NCBI RefSeq assembly: GCF_000423525.1 | Contig: NZ_AUID01000008.1 | Span: 1-64,000, forward strand | Source of the DNA: Proteocatella sphenisci DSM 23131 | GTDB taxonomy: Bacteria; Bacillota; Clostridia; Peptostreptococcales; Filifactoraceae | Direction: 5' to 3' | Length of the DNA stretch: 64,000 bases | Shown: positions 35,188 through 44,219 of the stretch, in pieces | Numbering within the stretch: the stretch's first letter is position 1 | How the letters are laid out: every line of letters starts with the position of its first letter | The notes under the pieces: model-generated | Seen by the model: the letters and a program-made list of their open reading frames with translations, nothing else | What the model was told of the DNA's origin: nothing | The model's database searches: none | Translations under genes and position numbers: made by a program

Positions 35188-35216
35188 TTGACGATTCTTG
35201 CAGAATATGGTATTTT
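35188..35216 (+). promoter_or_regulatory. Promoter with an inverted repeat in its spacer
   Basis: TTGACG (35188-35193), 17 bp and TATTTT (35211-35216). Within the spacer, ATTCT-TGC-AGAAT (35194-35206) is a 13-bp dyad adjacent to the -35. A dimeric regulator bound there would block RNA polymerase; the regulator is unknown. Confidence 0.55.
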
Positions 35217-35291
35217 ATATACAGGAACACTATCAAAAGCAAAGAAAATGAAATGTTTATAAAAAACATTGCATTAATAAGGAGGATTTTA

Positions 35292-35444
35292 ATGGAAACT
35301 AACAAAAACTCAACTCAGGCAATAAGCAAAAATAAAGAAACAATGATGTTTTGCGGAGTTATAACTTGCATAAACTGTGTAAATGAAACTTGTACATCAG
35401 ATGCTTGTGATTTATATGAAGATTCGCAGTCACAGGAAGGATAG
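35292..35444 (+). CDS. Small cysteine-rich protein, possibly metal-binding
   Basis: A 50-residue acidic protein with five cysteines in 19 residues: CGVITCINC, then ETC and DAC (C-x4-C-x2-C-x4-C-x4-C). This spacing is metal-binding-like and recalls small clostridial proteins of the DUF1540 type, but I cannot assign it to a family with certainty. AAGGAGG precedes the ATG at 35292; an upstream in-frame ATG (35253) has no ribosome binding site. It has its own promoter and is followed by a terminator. Confidence 0.68.
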   Translation: METNKNSTQAISKNKETMMFCGVITCINCVNETCTSDACDLYEDSQSQEG

Positions 35445-35483
35445 AGATAACTTCTATGTTAATAAAAAATAGCATAAATCCAT

Positions 35484-35522
35484 AAAATAGTTTAGTGAAA
35501 CCATACACTAGACTATTTTTTT
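35484..35522 (+). terminator. Terminator after the cysteine-rich protein gene
   Basis: A 14-bp stem with one G-U pair (35484-35497 with 35506-35519) around an 8-nt loop, ending in a T-tract. Confidence 0.85.
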
Positions 35523-35576
35523 ATGATAAAATATAAAGGTACACGTTTTTATAAAAAACACTTCAGGAGAATGAAA

Positions 35577-35750
35577 ATGGATAAGAAACTAATAGATAGA
35601 ATAAATCAACTTTCCCAAAAATCAAAGACACAAGGTCTTACTGTGGGAGAAAAAGAAGAGCAACAAAAATTAAGAAAAGAATATCTAAGTGAATTTAAAA
35701 GCAATTTTAGAAAACAACTGGAAAATATAGAAATAACATATGTTGATTAG
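35577..35750 (+). CDS. DUF896 (UPF0291/YnzC-like) family protein
   Basis: A 57-residue helical protein: DRINQLSQKSKTQGLTVGE and EQQKLRKEYLSEFKSNFRKQ are the family's conserved blocks. B. subtilis YnzC is a structural homologue, induced with the SOS genes, of unknown function. ATG 35577 is used since AGGAG is 6-7 nt upstream; the ATG at 35571 abuts the ribosome binding site. It ends 16 bp before the M16 gene. Confidence 0.85.
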   Translation: MDKKLIDRINQLSQKSKTQGLTVGEKEEQQKLRKEYLSEFKSNFRKQLENIEITYVD

Positions 35751-35766
35751 AGAGGAGATCTTGAAA

Positions 35767-37044
35767 TTGAAAGCAATACAAAACAGGCCAATAGCAGGAA
35801 ATATTAACTTGCTTAATATAAAGAGCAAGCAGTTTAAGACCAGTCTGATATCATTATATATAAAAAGACCTTTAAATGAACATGAAGCCACACTAAATTC
35901 GCTTATACCCTCAATATTAAAGATGGGAAGCAAGAACTACCCTACTCAGGCACATATATCCAAAAAATTGCAGGAGCTTTATGGCAGTGTTCTTGGGGTT
36001 GGAGTTGGAAAACTTGGAGAAAAGCAGATTCTTAACTTTAAACTTGTGCTTGCAAATGATAAATATCTTAGTGAAAAGGTTTCAGCAGAAGCATTTTCGG
36101 TTATGATGGATGTAATTTTAAATCCACTCATAGAAGACGGCGGATTTGTGAGCAAACATGTAGACATAGAAAAATCTGTACTCAAAGAATCCCTGCTTTC
36201 AAGAATCAACAACAAAGGAGCATATGCTCATGAAAGATGCATAGAAGAAATGTGTAAGGGAGAACCTTACAGTATAAATGAAGATGGAAAAATAGAAGAT
36301 CTTGATAAAATAACACCCCAGTCACTTTATCAACACTATAAGAAGATCTTGTCAGAATCAGAAATAGACGTTGCCATAACAGGAGATGTGGACGAAGATG
36401 TAGTTTTAGAAATAGAAAAAGTCATAAAAGACAAGTTTAGTTTCAGAAATAGGGAAATTATCACTATTGCAAGAGAAAACATACATCATGAAATAGATGA
36501 AGTTAACCATATTACAGAAGCTATGGATGTTTCGCAGGGGAAAATAGTTATGGGCTACAGGACTAACGTTGATGTAAGAAGCGATGAATATATACCGATG
36601 TTCCTATATTCAATGATACTTGGAAGTGGAGCTCACTCGAAACTATTTATGAATATCCGAGAAAAACATTCTCTTTGTTACTCGATCAATTCTTTTCTTG
36701 AAAAGCTCAAAGGAATAATGTTTATAACGGCCGGGATAGACACTGAAAATTTTGAAAAGACGGTAGAACTTATAAAAAAAGAAGTAGATGATATGGCTGA
36801 GGGTATTATTTCTGATAATGAATTGGACTTTGCTAAGAAATTCGTAAGAAACAACTTTCAGTCATTAAAAGACAGTATATGGTCACTTTCTGACTATTAT
36901 TACAATTTAAATAACCAGGGAAGAAATGAAAGTGTTGAAGAATTTTTAGATAAAATCGAAAAAGTTTCAATAGAGGACATTAAAAAAGTATCATCTAATA
37001 TTAAACTTGACACTATTTACTTTCTTACAAAAAAAGGGGAGTAG
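35767..37044 (+). CDS. YmfF-like M16 family protein without the zinc motif
   Basis: A 425-residue protein of the pitrilysin/insulinase (M16) fold. No HxxEH motif is seen in the first 100 residues, whereas the following protein has it, so this is the non-catalytic partner, as in B. subtilis YmfF/YmfH-type pairs. That pair has been linked to modification of EF-P in Bacillus. The TTG start at 35767 has AGGAG 9 nt upstream; TTG 35761 and an upstream ATG (35740) are alternatives. The stop is 2 bp before the partner gene. Confidence 0.85.
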   Translation: MKAIQNRPIAGNINLLNIKSKQFKTSLISLYIKRPLNEHEATLNSLIPSILKMGSKNYPTQAHISKKLQELYGSVLGVGVGKLGEKQILNFKLVLANDKYLSEKVSAEAFSVMMDVILNPLIEDGGFVSKHVDIEKSVLKESLLSRINNKGAYAHERCIEEMCKGEPYSINEDGKIEDLDKITPQSLYQHYKKILSESEIDVAITGDVDEDVVLEIEKVIKDKFSFRNREIITIARENIHHEIDEVNHITEAMDVSQGKIVMGYRTNVDVRSDEYIPMFLYSMILGSGAHSKLFMNIREKHSLCYSINSFLEKLKGIMFITAGIDTENFEKTVELIKKEVDDMAEGIISDNELDFAKKFVRNNFQSLKDSIWSLSDYYYNLNNQGRNESVEEFLDKIEKVSIEDIKKVSSNIKLDTIYFLTKKGE

Positions 37045-37046
37045 AC

Positions 37047-38342
37047 ATGAAAATAATTAAAAATGATAATTTAAACGAATCTTTATATCACGAGAAGCTG
37101 GATAATAATTTAAATGTGTTTTTTATTCCTAAAAAAGGCTTTACAAAAAAATATGCCATACTGGCAAGCAATTACGGTTCAAACGATCTTGAGTTTATAT
37201 CTCCCTTTGATGGATCTCACATAAAACTCAATGAAGGCATAGCTCATTTTCTAGAGCATAAGATGTTTGAACAGCCAGATGGGGTAGATGCATTTTCAAA
37301 ATTTTCGGAGTTTGGAGCTAATGCAAATGCGTTCACAAATTTCAATATGACAGGATATATGTTCTCTGCAACTGATAATTTTTATGAATCATTGACACAT
37401 CTTTTGGATTATGTTCAGACCCCTTACTTTACAGATGAAAATGTAGAGAAAGAAAAAGGAATAATAGCTCAGGAAATAAAAATGTATGAAGATAATGTGG
37501 ACTGGCAGCTTTTTTTTAATACACTAAGGGCTATGTATGTCAATCATCACAACAATATAGACATTGCAGGAACTGTTGAAAGTATCTACAAGATAAGCAG
37601 GGATGAACTCTATACATGTTACAATTCCTTTTATTCACCTTCAAACATGGCGCTTTTTGTCATAGGCGACCTGGAGTGGGAAGATACAATCAAGACGGTT
37701 AAGGAACACGTAAAAGACGATAACAGCTTTGAGGGCGAGATAGAGAGAATAAATCCTAAGGAGCCAAATAATATAAATAAAAAAGAAATATCACAAATAA
37801 TGGAAGTTTCCATACCCATGTTTTCACTTGGATATAAAGACTTTATGAAGGGTGAAATACAAGGTAAAGAGTTACTTCATAAAAGCCAGACTACTGATAT
37901 AATTTTAGATTGTATATTTAAAAAAGGCAGCAATCTGGATGAGTACCTTTATATGGAGCAGCTCACTTACGAACCGCTTTCATATGACTATTCATCGCAC
38001 AAAGATTATGGTTATACTATTATTTCAGGAGAGACACGTCATATAGACAAAACAATAGAAGCTATAAAGTCAGAACTTGAAAGACTAAAAAAAGATGGTC
38101 TGGATGAAGCTGATTTCAAGAGGATAAAAAAGACCAAAATAGGAAGTTTCATAAGATACTTTGATTCCATAGAAGGTATAGCAAATTCCTTCATCGGAGC
38201 TTTCTTTGAAGGGATAAATTATTTTGATATCCTGAGTTCTCTTGAAACAATAACTTTAGAAGATGTCAATAAAAGACTGAGAGAACATTTTGTTGAAGAA
38301 ATGAGTGTAATCTCGACAATAAAGCCAAAAGAGAATGAATAA
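37047..38342 (+). CDS. YmfH-like M16 zinc metalloprotease
   Basis: A 431-residue M16 peptidase with the inverted zinc motif HFLEH in GIAHFLEHKMFEQ (residues near 66-70) and a downstream Glu-rich stretch (ENVEKEKGIIAQEIKMYED) supplying the third zinc ligand. Together with the preceding inactive partner it would form a heterodimeric protease. The pair lies upstream of lgt and the cell-division cluster. Confidence 0.9.
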   Translation: MKIIKNDNLNESLYHEKLDNNLNVFFIPKKGFTKKYAILASNYGSNDLEFISPFDGSHIKLNEGIAHFLEHKMFEQPDGVDAFSKFSEFGANANAFTNFNMTGYMFSATDNFYESLTHLLDYVQTPYFTDENVEKEKGIIAQEIKMYEDNVDWQLFFNTLRAMYVNHHNNIDIAGTVESIYKISRDELYTCYNSFYSPSNMALFVIGDLEWEDTIKTVKEHVKDDNSFEGEIERINPKEPNNINKKEISQIMEVSIPMFSLGYKDFMKGEIQGKELLHKSQTTDIILDCIFKKGSNLDEYLYMEQLTYEPLSYDYSSHKDYGYTIISGETRHIDKTIEAIKSELERLKKDGLDEADFKRIKKTKIGSFIRYFDSIEGIANSFIGAFFEGINYFDILSSLETITLEDVNKRLREHFVEEMSVISTIKPKENE

Positions 38343-38351
38343 GAGGTAGAT

Positions 38352-39098
38352 ATGAATCCAACAGCATTTACAATATTTGGAATAGACATACAGTGGTATG
38401 CAGTTATAATAACATCTGCTATGATAATAGGAGTATTATTCAGCATAAAAGATGGAGAAAAACAAGGTTTTGTAGGTGACCACTTACTGGATCTTATGCT
38501 TGTTGCTCTTCCGCTGGCAATAATAGGGGCAAGAGCCTATTATGTGATTTTTAATTTTGAAATATATAGAGATAATATAATAAACATATTCAATATAAGG
38601 CAGGGAGGGCTTGCAATACACGGAGGACTCATAGGTGGTTTTTTAGGAGGATATATTGTATCAATTAAAAAAAAGTTCAATATATTCAAGGTTGCAGACG
38701 TTATTTCACCTTATCTTATACTTGGTCAGGCTATAGGAAGATGGGGAAATTACATCAATCAGGAAGCTCATGGGGGACCAACAGATCTGCCATGGGGAAT
38801 AATGGTAGATGGAGTTAAGGTACACCCTACATTTTTTTATGAATCAATCTGGAATGTTATGATATTTTTTGTACTCAAGAAAATATACAAGAACAAGAAA
38901 TATGATGGACAGATGGCAGCGATGTATCTAATTCTTTACTCTCTTGGAAGATTTTTCATAGAGGGTATGAGGACGGATTCACTTATGGTAGGCCCGCTTA
39001 GAACTGCTCAAGTCATAAGTGTACTTCTTATATTGCTTGGAGCATCAATTATGAAATATAGAAAAAATAAAGGAATTAGTGCCGCTTATACTGAGTAA
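38352..39098 (+). CDS. lgt: Prolipoprotein diacylglyceryl transferase
   Basis: A 248-residue inner-membrane enzyme with about seven hydrophobic segments that attaches diacylglycerol to the lipobox Cys. GGLAIHGGLIGGFLGG, GQAIGRWGNYINQEAHGG (the Lgt signature) and the terminal YSLGRFFIEGMRTDSLM are intact. It supplies the first step for lipoproteins such as the one at 17585; LspA at 8704 does the next. It starts 9 bp after ymfH. Confidence 0.96.
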   Translation: MNPTAFTIFGIDIQWYAVIITSAMIIGVLFSIKDGEKQGFVGDHLLDLMLVALPLAIIGARAYYVIFNFEIYRDNIINIFNIRQGGLAIHGGLIGGFLGGYIVSIKKKFNIFKVADVISPYLILGQAIGRWGNYINQEAHGGPTDLPWGIMVDGVKVHPTFFYESIWNVMIFFVLKKIYKNKKYDGQMAAMYLILYSLGRFFIEGMRTDSLMVGPLRTAQVISVLLILLGASIMKYRKNKGISAAYTE

Positions 39099-39139
39099 TC
39101 AGATATTATAAAAGACTTGAAGAAGTAGGAGATAATAAA

Positions 39140-40072
39140 ATGGAATTTGTACACAAATCAGTCCTTCTAGATGAATGTCTGGAAAGCCTTAATATAAAAC
39201 CGGACGGTATTTATGTTGATGGTACACTCGGAGGGGCTGGGCATTCGATTGAAATTGTAAAACAATTAGATAAAGGCAAATTGGTAGCATTTGATCAAGA
39301 TATAGATGCTATAGAAAATGCAAAAATAAAACTTGCGCCATATATGGATAAAGTCGTTTTGATACATTCCAACTTTGAAAATCTTGGAGAAAAACTCGAA
39401 GAATACAATATAGGAAATATAGACGGGCTGTTGCTTGACCTGGGAGTATCATCTTATCAGCTGGATACACCAGAACGAGGATTTTCATATATGCACGATG
39501 CTCCTCTTGATATGAGGATGGACAAGAGTATTAAAGAAAGTGCTTGGGATATAATAAACCTTTATTCAGAGTCTGAGATTTCGGATATAATTAGAAATTA
39601 CGGTGAAGAAAACTGGCATGCAAGGATAGCAAAATTTATAGTTGAAAAAAGGCAGGAAAAACCTGTAGAAACAACTTTGGAACTTGTAGATATAATAAGG
39701 TCAGCGGTTCCCAAAAAAGCAAGAGATGAGAATCTGCATCCTGCCAAAAGGACCTTTCAGGCAATAAGAATAGCTGTAAACAGAGAACTTGATGTTATAG
39801 AAAAAGTAATAAATGAAGCAACAGAAAAAATGAACCCAGGTGGGATAATTGCAATAATTACATTCCATTCACTTGAAGACAGAATAGTAAAAACTGTATT
39901 TAAAAATCTCAGTAATGGTTGTACATGTCCGCCGGGGTTTCCTGTATGTATATGTAAGACTGTTCCAAAACTAAAGCTTCTTACAAAAAAACCTGTGATA
40001 TCATCTAAAGAAGAACTTGAAGAAAATCCAAGAGCGAGAAGTGCGAAACTGAGATGTGCAATAAGATTATAG
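39140..40072 (+). CDS. rsmH: 16S rRNA (cytosine1402-N4)-methyltransferase
   Basis: A 310-residue MraW/RsmH methyltransferase, the usual first enzyme of the dcw cluster. DGTLGGAGHS is the SAM loop, and LLDLGVSSYQLDTPERGFSY and HPAKRTFQAIRIAVN are RsmH signatures. AGGAG precedes the ATG. No mraZ gene lies in front of it; lgt does. Confidence 0.96.
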   Translation: MEFVHKSVLLDECLESLNIKPDGIYVDGTLGGAGHSIEIVKQLDKGKLVAFDQDIDAIENAKIKLAPYMDKVVLIHSNFENLGEKLEEYNIGNIDGLLLDLGVSSYQLDTPERGFSYMHDAPLDMRMDKSIKESAWDIINLYSESEISDIIRNYGEENWHARIAKFIVEKRQEKPVETTLELVDIIRSAVPKKARDENLHPAKRTFQAIRIAVNRELDVIEKVINEATEKMNPGGIIAIITFHSLEDRIVKTVFKNLSNGCTCPPGFPVCICKTVPKLKLLTKKPVISSKEELEENPRARSAKLRCAIRL

Positions 40073-40082
40073 GGGAAATATT

Positions 40083-40640
40083 ATGAATAACTATCAGTCG
40101 TACAAAGATTACAAAAGTGAAGGCGGGGGAAAATCCAGACCAGCAGGAAAATCCAGACCAGCAGGAAAATCCAGGCCAAAAACAAAATCAAGGGCGGAAG
40201 CACTTGTCAAAGACAGACCAAAAAAGAAAAACAAAAGAAGATTAGAATATGAAAAAAAATTGTCAGCAGAGAAGAAAATAATAGCTGCACAAAACAAAAA
40301 AGATTTGAAAAAAATCAAGCAGTTTGAGAAAAAAGAAAAAAGCGAACAAAGAAGGCAAGCAATCAAAAGCAACACAAAACCGCTCCTGATTGCCTGCTTT
40401 GTTGTGTTTTATATTGGTATTTCCATGGGAATACTGTATAATAACTCAAAGATAGCGCAGATGCAATATAATGTTAACGAAATAAAAAAAGAAATTGAAA
40501 AAGAAATGAACTATAAAAATGAACTTGAGGCTGAAAGAGAAAGTACTTTCAAAAGTGAAACCATAGAAAATTATGCAAAGTACAGACTGAATATGGTATA
40601 TCCATCCAAAGAACAAACTGTTTATATAAAGATTAGTTAA
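40083..40640 (+). CDS. ftsL: FtsL-like cell-division protein
   Basis: A 185-residue bitopic protein at the ftsL position between rsmH and the PBP gene. A very basic N-terminus of about 100 residues, with tandem KSRPAG units, precedes one TM segment (about 101-120) and a periplasmic coiled coil (NEIKKEIEKEMNYKNELEAE). FtsL and DivIC-type proteins are poorly conserved in sequence, so the call rests on position and topology. The cytoplasmic tail is long for FtsL. Confidence 0.75.
   Translation: MNNYQSYKDYKSEGGGKSRPAGKSRPAGKSRPKTKSRAEALVKDRPKKKNKRRLEYEKKLSAEKKIIAAQNKKDLKKIKQFEKKEKSEQRRQAIKSNTKPLLIACFVVFYIGISMGILYNNSKIAQMQYNVNEIKKEIEKEMNYKNELEAERESTFKSETIENYAKYRLNMVYPSKEQTVYIKIS
40128..40178 (+). 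repeat. 18-bp in-frame tandem repeat in ftsL
   Basis: Two full copies and most of a third copy of an 18-bp unit (GGAAAATCCAGACCAGCA) encode Gly-Lys-Ser-Arg-Pro-Ala repeats. The copies are almost identical in DNA sequence, which suggests recent copy-number change by slippage. Confidence 0.9.
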
Positions 40641-40654
40641 CAAAAGAGGCTAAA

Positions 40655-42841
40655 ATGAGAAGTAACAGCAAATACAAAGGATTAATATCAAGGCGACTGA
40701 GCTTCAGTATGGGAGTATACTATTTCCTGATTTCGATTTTAATTATGAGGCTTGGATACATTCAGATAGTTAATCCGGAAAAATATACAGACAGAGCCAT
40801 AGTTCAGCAGCAGAAAGACGAAATAATTCAGCCGCTGAGAGGAAGTATACTTGATCGAAATGGCAAAGAGCTTGCGGTGAGTATAGTTACTTATGACATA
40901 CTTGTGGAAAAAATATATGTAAAAGATGTTCAAAAAACAGCAGACGCACTTTCTAAAATTCTTGAGGATGTGACTGTAGAAGAATTTAAAGAAAAGTACA
41001 ATGACGATACAAAACGTTTCATACTGAGAAAGAATATACCATTAGAACTTATAGAAGAAATCAAGTCAACACAAGCAACGGGACTGAAATTTGAAGAAAA
41101 TTCACAGCGTAAGTATCCTTATGGACAGTTTGCATCATTTGTAATAGGCCATGTTTCTTATGATAATGAAGGTATAGCCGGTATAGAGTCGTATATGAAT
41201 ACGGAACTAAAGGGAATACCAGGCAGGAGAATTGTCATAAAAGATGCAGAAAATCGTGAAGTTCCAAATTCGGAAATAAGGTACAATGAAACAAAAAATG
41301 GTAATACGCTTGTACTTACAATAGATGAAGTGCTTCAGCATCATGTAGAAAAAGTTACAAACCAAGCCTATATAGACAGCAATGCAGTTTGTGTAACTTC
41401 TATTGTGATGAATCCTAAAAATGGAGAAATCCTGGCCATGTCATCAAAACCAGACTATGATCCAAATATGCCAAGAGAGGCTAAATTTGAAACCTATGCC
41501 AAACAACTTGAGAAGGCAGTCGATGTAGACTCAAGGTCTGCTATAATAAGCAAAATGTGGCGAAATCCGGCTGTAAATGACATATACGAACCAGGATCGC
41601 CATTTAAACTTATAACATCTGCTGCGGGGCTTGAAGAAGGCAAAGTCTTTTCAGAAGAAGTATTTTATGACAAGGGATATGTAAAGGTAAAAGACCGGAT
41701 TATAAAAAACTGGACATCAAGGCCATATGGAAGTCTGACATTTCGAAAAGCAGTAGAAGAATCTGTAAATACAGTATTCGTTCAGGTAGCAAACAGGCTG
41801 GGTGCACAAACCTTCAGAAATTATATTGAAGCATTTGGCTATGGAAGTAAATCGGGTATAGAAATTCCAGGAGAAGCTGAAGGCATAATATACCCTCTAA
41901 ATAAAACTGGAGAGGTTGAACTGGCAACCATGTCATTTGGACAAAGTATATCGGTGACTCCGCTTCAGATGATAAATTCCGTAGCAGCAATAGCAAATGA
42001 GGGAAAACTCCTTAAACCAACTCTTATAAAAGAGATATGGGACTACAAAGGTAACATAATACACAGACATGAAAAAGAAGAAATAAAAGCAGCTGTATCC
42101 CCCGCGACGGCATCAAAAGTAATGGAGCTTATGGAATCTGTTGTAAAATCAGGGGGAGAAAATGCTGAAATAGAAGGTTACAGGCTTGCCGGAAAGAGCG
42201 GTACCGCTCAAAAAGCTTCAAAGGGAGGCTACCAATCAGGCGCATATATAGGGTCATATGTTGCAGTGGCTCCAGTTGAAGACCCTCAGCTTGTAGTGCT
42301 CACAATAATTGATGAACCAAGAAAAGGCTCGTATTATGGGGGCGTTGTAGCAGCCCCAGTAGTAAGAGATATTATGAGTTATTCACTGAGATATCTTGGA
42401 GTTAATCCAGATAACACAAACACCTCAAATGTTTCTCCAAAAGTTGTAATTCCTGAGATAAGAAATATGAAAATTTCGCAGGCGAAAGAAAAACTTTCAA
42501 AATCGGGATTAAAATACAGATTGTCAATTAAAGAAGAAGTGAGTCCGGATACAATAGTTATTGACTGTTTCCCAAAACCGGGCGAAAAACTGGCAAAGGG
42601 TTCGGATGTAATACTATATGTACAGCAGAAGAATTCTGAAATTAAAATGCCGGACTTAAAAGGTAAAACTATGGAAGAATCGGGTAAGATACTCGCAGGA
42701 TTGGGATTAAACCCATCCTACTCGGGTACAGGGAAAGTTCATTCTCAGGCTCCTGCAGCAGGAACAAAACTAAGCCAGGGGACCGTGGTCAGCCTTGACA
42801 TGAAAGACACAGAAGCAGAGACTGAAGAGACTAATGAATAA
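40655..42841 (+). CDS. PASTA-domain class B penicillin-binding protein (SpoVD/PBP2-like)
   Basis: A 728-residue transpeptidase. One N-terminal TM (about 15-35) is followed by a dimerisation domain, a transpeptidase domain and two C-terminal PASTA domains (about 590-715). The catalytic motifs are SxxK in EPGSPFKLIT, SxN in EESVNTVF and KSGT in AGKSGTAQ. PASTA-containing members in this position are FtsI/PBP2-type or the sporulation paralogue SpoVD; only one is seen in this cluster, so it may serve vegetative division. It begins 14 bp after ftsL. Confidence 0.92.
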   Translation: MRSNSKYKGLISRRLSFSMGVYYFLISILIMRLGYIQIVNPEKYTDRAIVQQQKDEIIQPLRGSILDRNGKELAVSIVTYDILVEKIYVKDVQKTADALSKILEDVTVEEFKEKYNDDTKRFILRKNIPLELIEEIKSTQATGLKFEENSQRKYPYGQFASFVIGHVSYDNEGIAGIESYMNTELKGIPGRRIVIKDAENREVPNSEIRYNETKNGNTLVLTIDEVLQHHVEKVTNQAYIDSNAVCVTSIVMNPKNGEILAMSSKPDYDPNMPREAKFETYAKQLEKAVDVDSRSAIISKMWRNPAVNDIYEPGSPFKLITSAAGLEEGKVFSEEVFYDKGYVKVKDRIIKNWTSRPYGSLTFRKAVEESVNTVFVQVANRLGAQTFRNYIEAFGYGSKSGIEIPGEAEGIIYPLNKTGEVELATMSFGQSISVTPLQMINSVAAIANEGKLLKPTLIKEIWDYKGNIIHRHEKEEIKAAVSPATASKVMELMESVVKSGGENAEIEGYRLAGKSGTAQKASKGGYQSGAYIGSYVAVAPVEDPQLVVLTIIDEPRKGSYYGGVVAAPVVRDIMSYSLRYLGVNPDNTNTSNVSPKVVIPEIRNMKISQAKEKLSKSGLKYRLSIKEEVSPDTIVIDCFPKPGEKLAKGSDVILYVQQKNSEIKMPDLKGKTMEESGKILAGLGLNPSYSGTGKVHSQAPAAGTKLSQGTVVSLDMKDTEAETEETNE

Positions 42842-42856
42842 ATTGGAGGCAAAACA

Positions 42857-44212
42857 ATGCAAAATATGACCGTGGGCCATATATTAGAGATGACAGGTGG
42901 TAAAACCAACTTTGATATTGATAAAAATATAAAAGTAAATAAGATAAGCCATGACAGTAGAGAAATAGAAGCAAATGATATATATGCAGCCATAGTAGGA
43001 GAAAGGCTAGATGGCCACCAGTTTGCAGAAACTGCCTTGAAAAACGGGGCATTGGCTGTAATAGTCGAAAAAAAATCAACAGAAAAAGACATATTAGTTG
43101 AAGATACTCGCCTTGCATTAAAAAAAATAGCAATGGGATACCGAAAAATGTTTGATATTCCATTTGTGTCTGTCACGGGAAGCAGCGGGAAGACAACTAC
43201 AAAAGACATGCTGTACTTTGCTATATCACAGAGCCTCAATACACTTAGAAACATAGGAAACCTTAATTCTGAAATAGGACTGCCTATGACAGTATACAAT
43301 CTGGATAGTTCTCATGAATGTGCTATACTTGAGATGGGAATGTATGTTCTTGGTGAAATAGATTACCTGGCAGAAATTGTAAAACCTGATTTTGCAATAA
43401 TTACAAATGTTGGAGTGGCTCACATACAAAGTGCGGGCTCTAGAGAAAACATACTTAAAGCAAAGATGGAAATTGCAAATTATATGGATGAAAATGATTT
43501 TCTACTGATAAATGGCGACAATGATATGCTAAAGACTATAGATAAAAAGTCTCTTATTCCCTCTGTTTTCACATTTGGAATTGAAGACCATAATGATATA
43601 AGGCTTGTTTCATATGAATCGAGCAACAATAAGATGCTTATAAAAGCAGAAATACTAGGAGAACAAATAGAATATGAGATTCCTACAGTGGGTGTTCATA
43701 ATATTTATAATTCGCTTAGTGTGATGGGCCTATGCAAACTCATGGGACTTGATATGATAAAATCAGCTCAAGGAATCAGTAAATACCAGCCCTCCAAGTA
43801 CAGAATGGAAATCAAGAAAATAGCAGGCAAGACAATAGTAGAAGACTATTACAATGCAAACCCTGACTCGGTAAAGGCTTCCATAGAAACATTTGGTCAA
43901 ATGCAAGGAGAGAGAAAAGTTGCTATATTGGCTGATATGCTCGAATTAGGTGAAATGTCAAAGCATGCCCATATGGATGCTGGAGCCCAGGCATCGGAGA
44001 TATTTGATGTGATAATATGCATAGGAAAAGATGCGAAACACATTGAAAAAGGAGCTCTTGAGAAGGATTTCCAAAAAAACAATATATACTTTTTTAAAAA
44101 TAACCAAGAAGCTTTATCAAAAATAAATTCAATATTGAGACCAGGAGATGTGATACTCATAAAAGGGTCAAGAGGAATGAAACTGGAGGAGGTTGCAGAA
44201 TCGATCTGCTAA
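42857..44212 (+). CDS. murF: UDP-N-acetylmuramoyl-tripeptide--D-alanyl-D-alanine ligase
   Basis: A 451-residue Mur ligase adding D-Ala-D-Ala. GSSGKTTTKDM is the ATP loop, and DYYNANPDSVKASIETF the MurF-specific C-terminal motif. GGAGG precedes the ATG. No murE is seen in the cluster. Confidence 0.96.
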   Translation: MQNMTVGHILEMTGGKTNFDIDKNIKVNKISHDSREIEANDIYAAIVGERLDGHQFAETALKNGALAVIVEKKSTEKDILVEDTRLALKKIAMGYRKMFDIPFVSVTGSSGKTTTKDMLYFAISQSLNTLRNIGNLNSEIGLPMTVYNLDSSHECAILEMGMYVLGEIDYLAEIVKPDFAIITNVGVAHIQSAGSRENILKAKMEIANYMDENDFLLINGDNDMLKTIDKKSLIPSVFTFGIEDHNDIRLVSYESSNNKMLIKAEILGEQIEYEIPTVGVHNIYNSLSVMGLCKLMGLDMIKSAQGISKYQPSKYRMEIKKIAGKTIVEDYYNANPDSVKASIETFGQMQGERKVAILADMLELGEMSKHAHMDAGAQASEIFDVIICIGKDAKHIEKGALEKDFQKNNIYFFKNNQEALSKINSILRPGDVILIKGSRGMKLEEVAESIC

Positions 44213-44219
44213 CAAAATA

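Larger units (their letters stand above)
34883..35291. other. 409-bp intergenic region holding a 6S-like RNA and a regulated promoter
   Basis: No protein gene is convincing here. A weak AAGGC/GCCTT hairpin (34896-34917) follows the LacI gene. The 6S-like RNA with its own promoter occupies 34916-35140. A low-complexity A/T run follows (35141-35177). A promoter with an internal dyad at 35188-35216 then drives the small cysteine-rich protein gene. Confidence 0.6.

Noticed and set aside
40128-40178. Short tandem repeats as a CRISPR-like array
   Set aside because: The units are contiguous without spacers and in frame within a coding sequence.
42745-43299. Antisense open frame of about 184 codons overlapping murF and the PBP 3' end
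   Set aside because: Both plus-strand genes are complete and conserved; the antisense frame has no motif or ribosome binding site.
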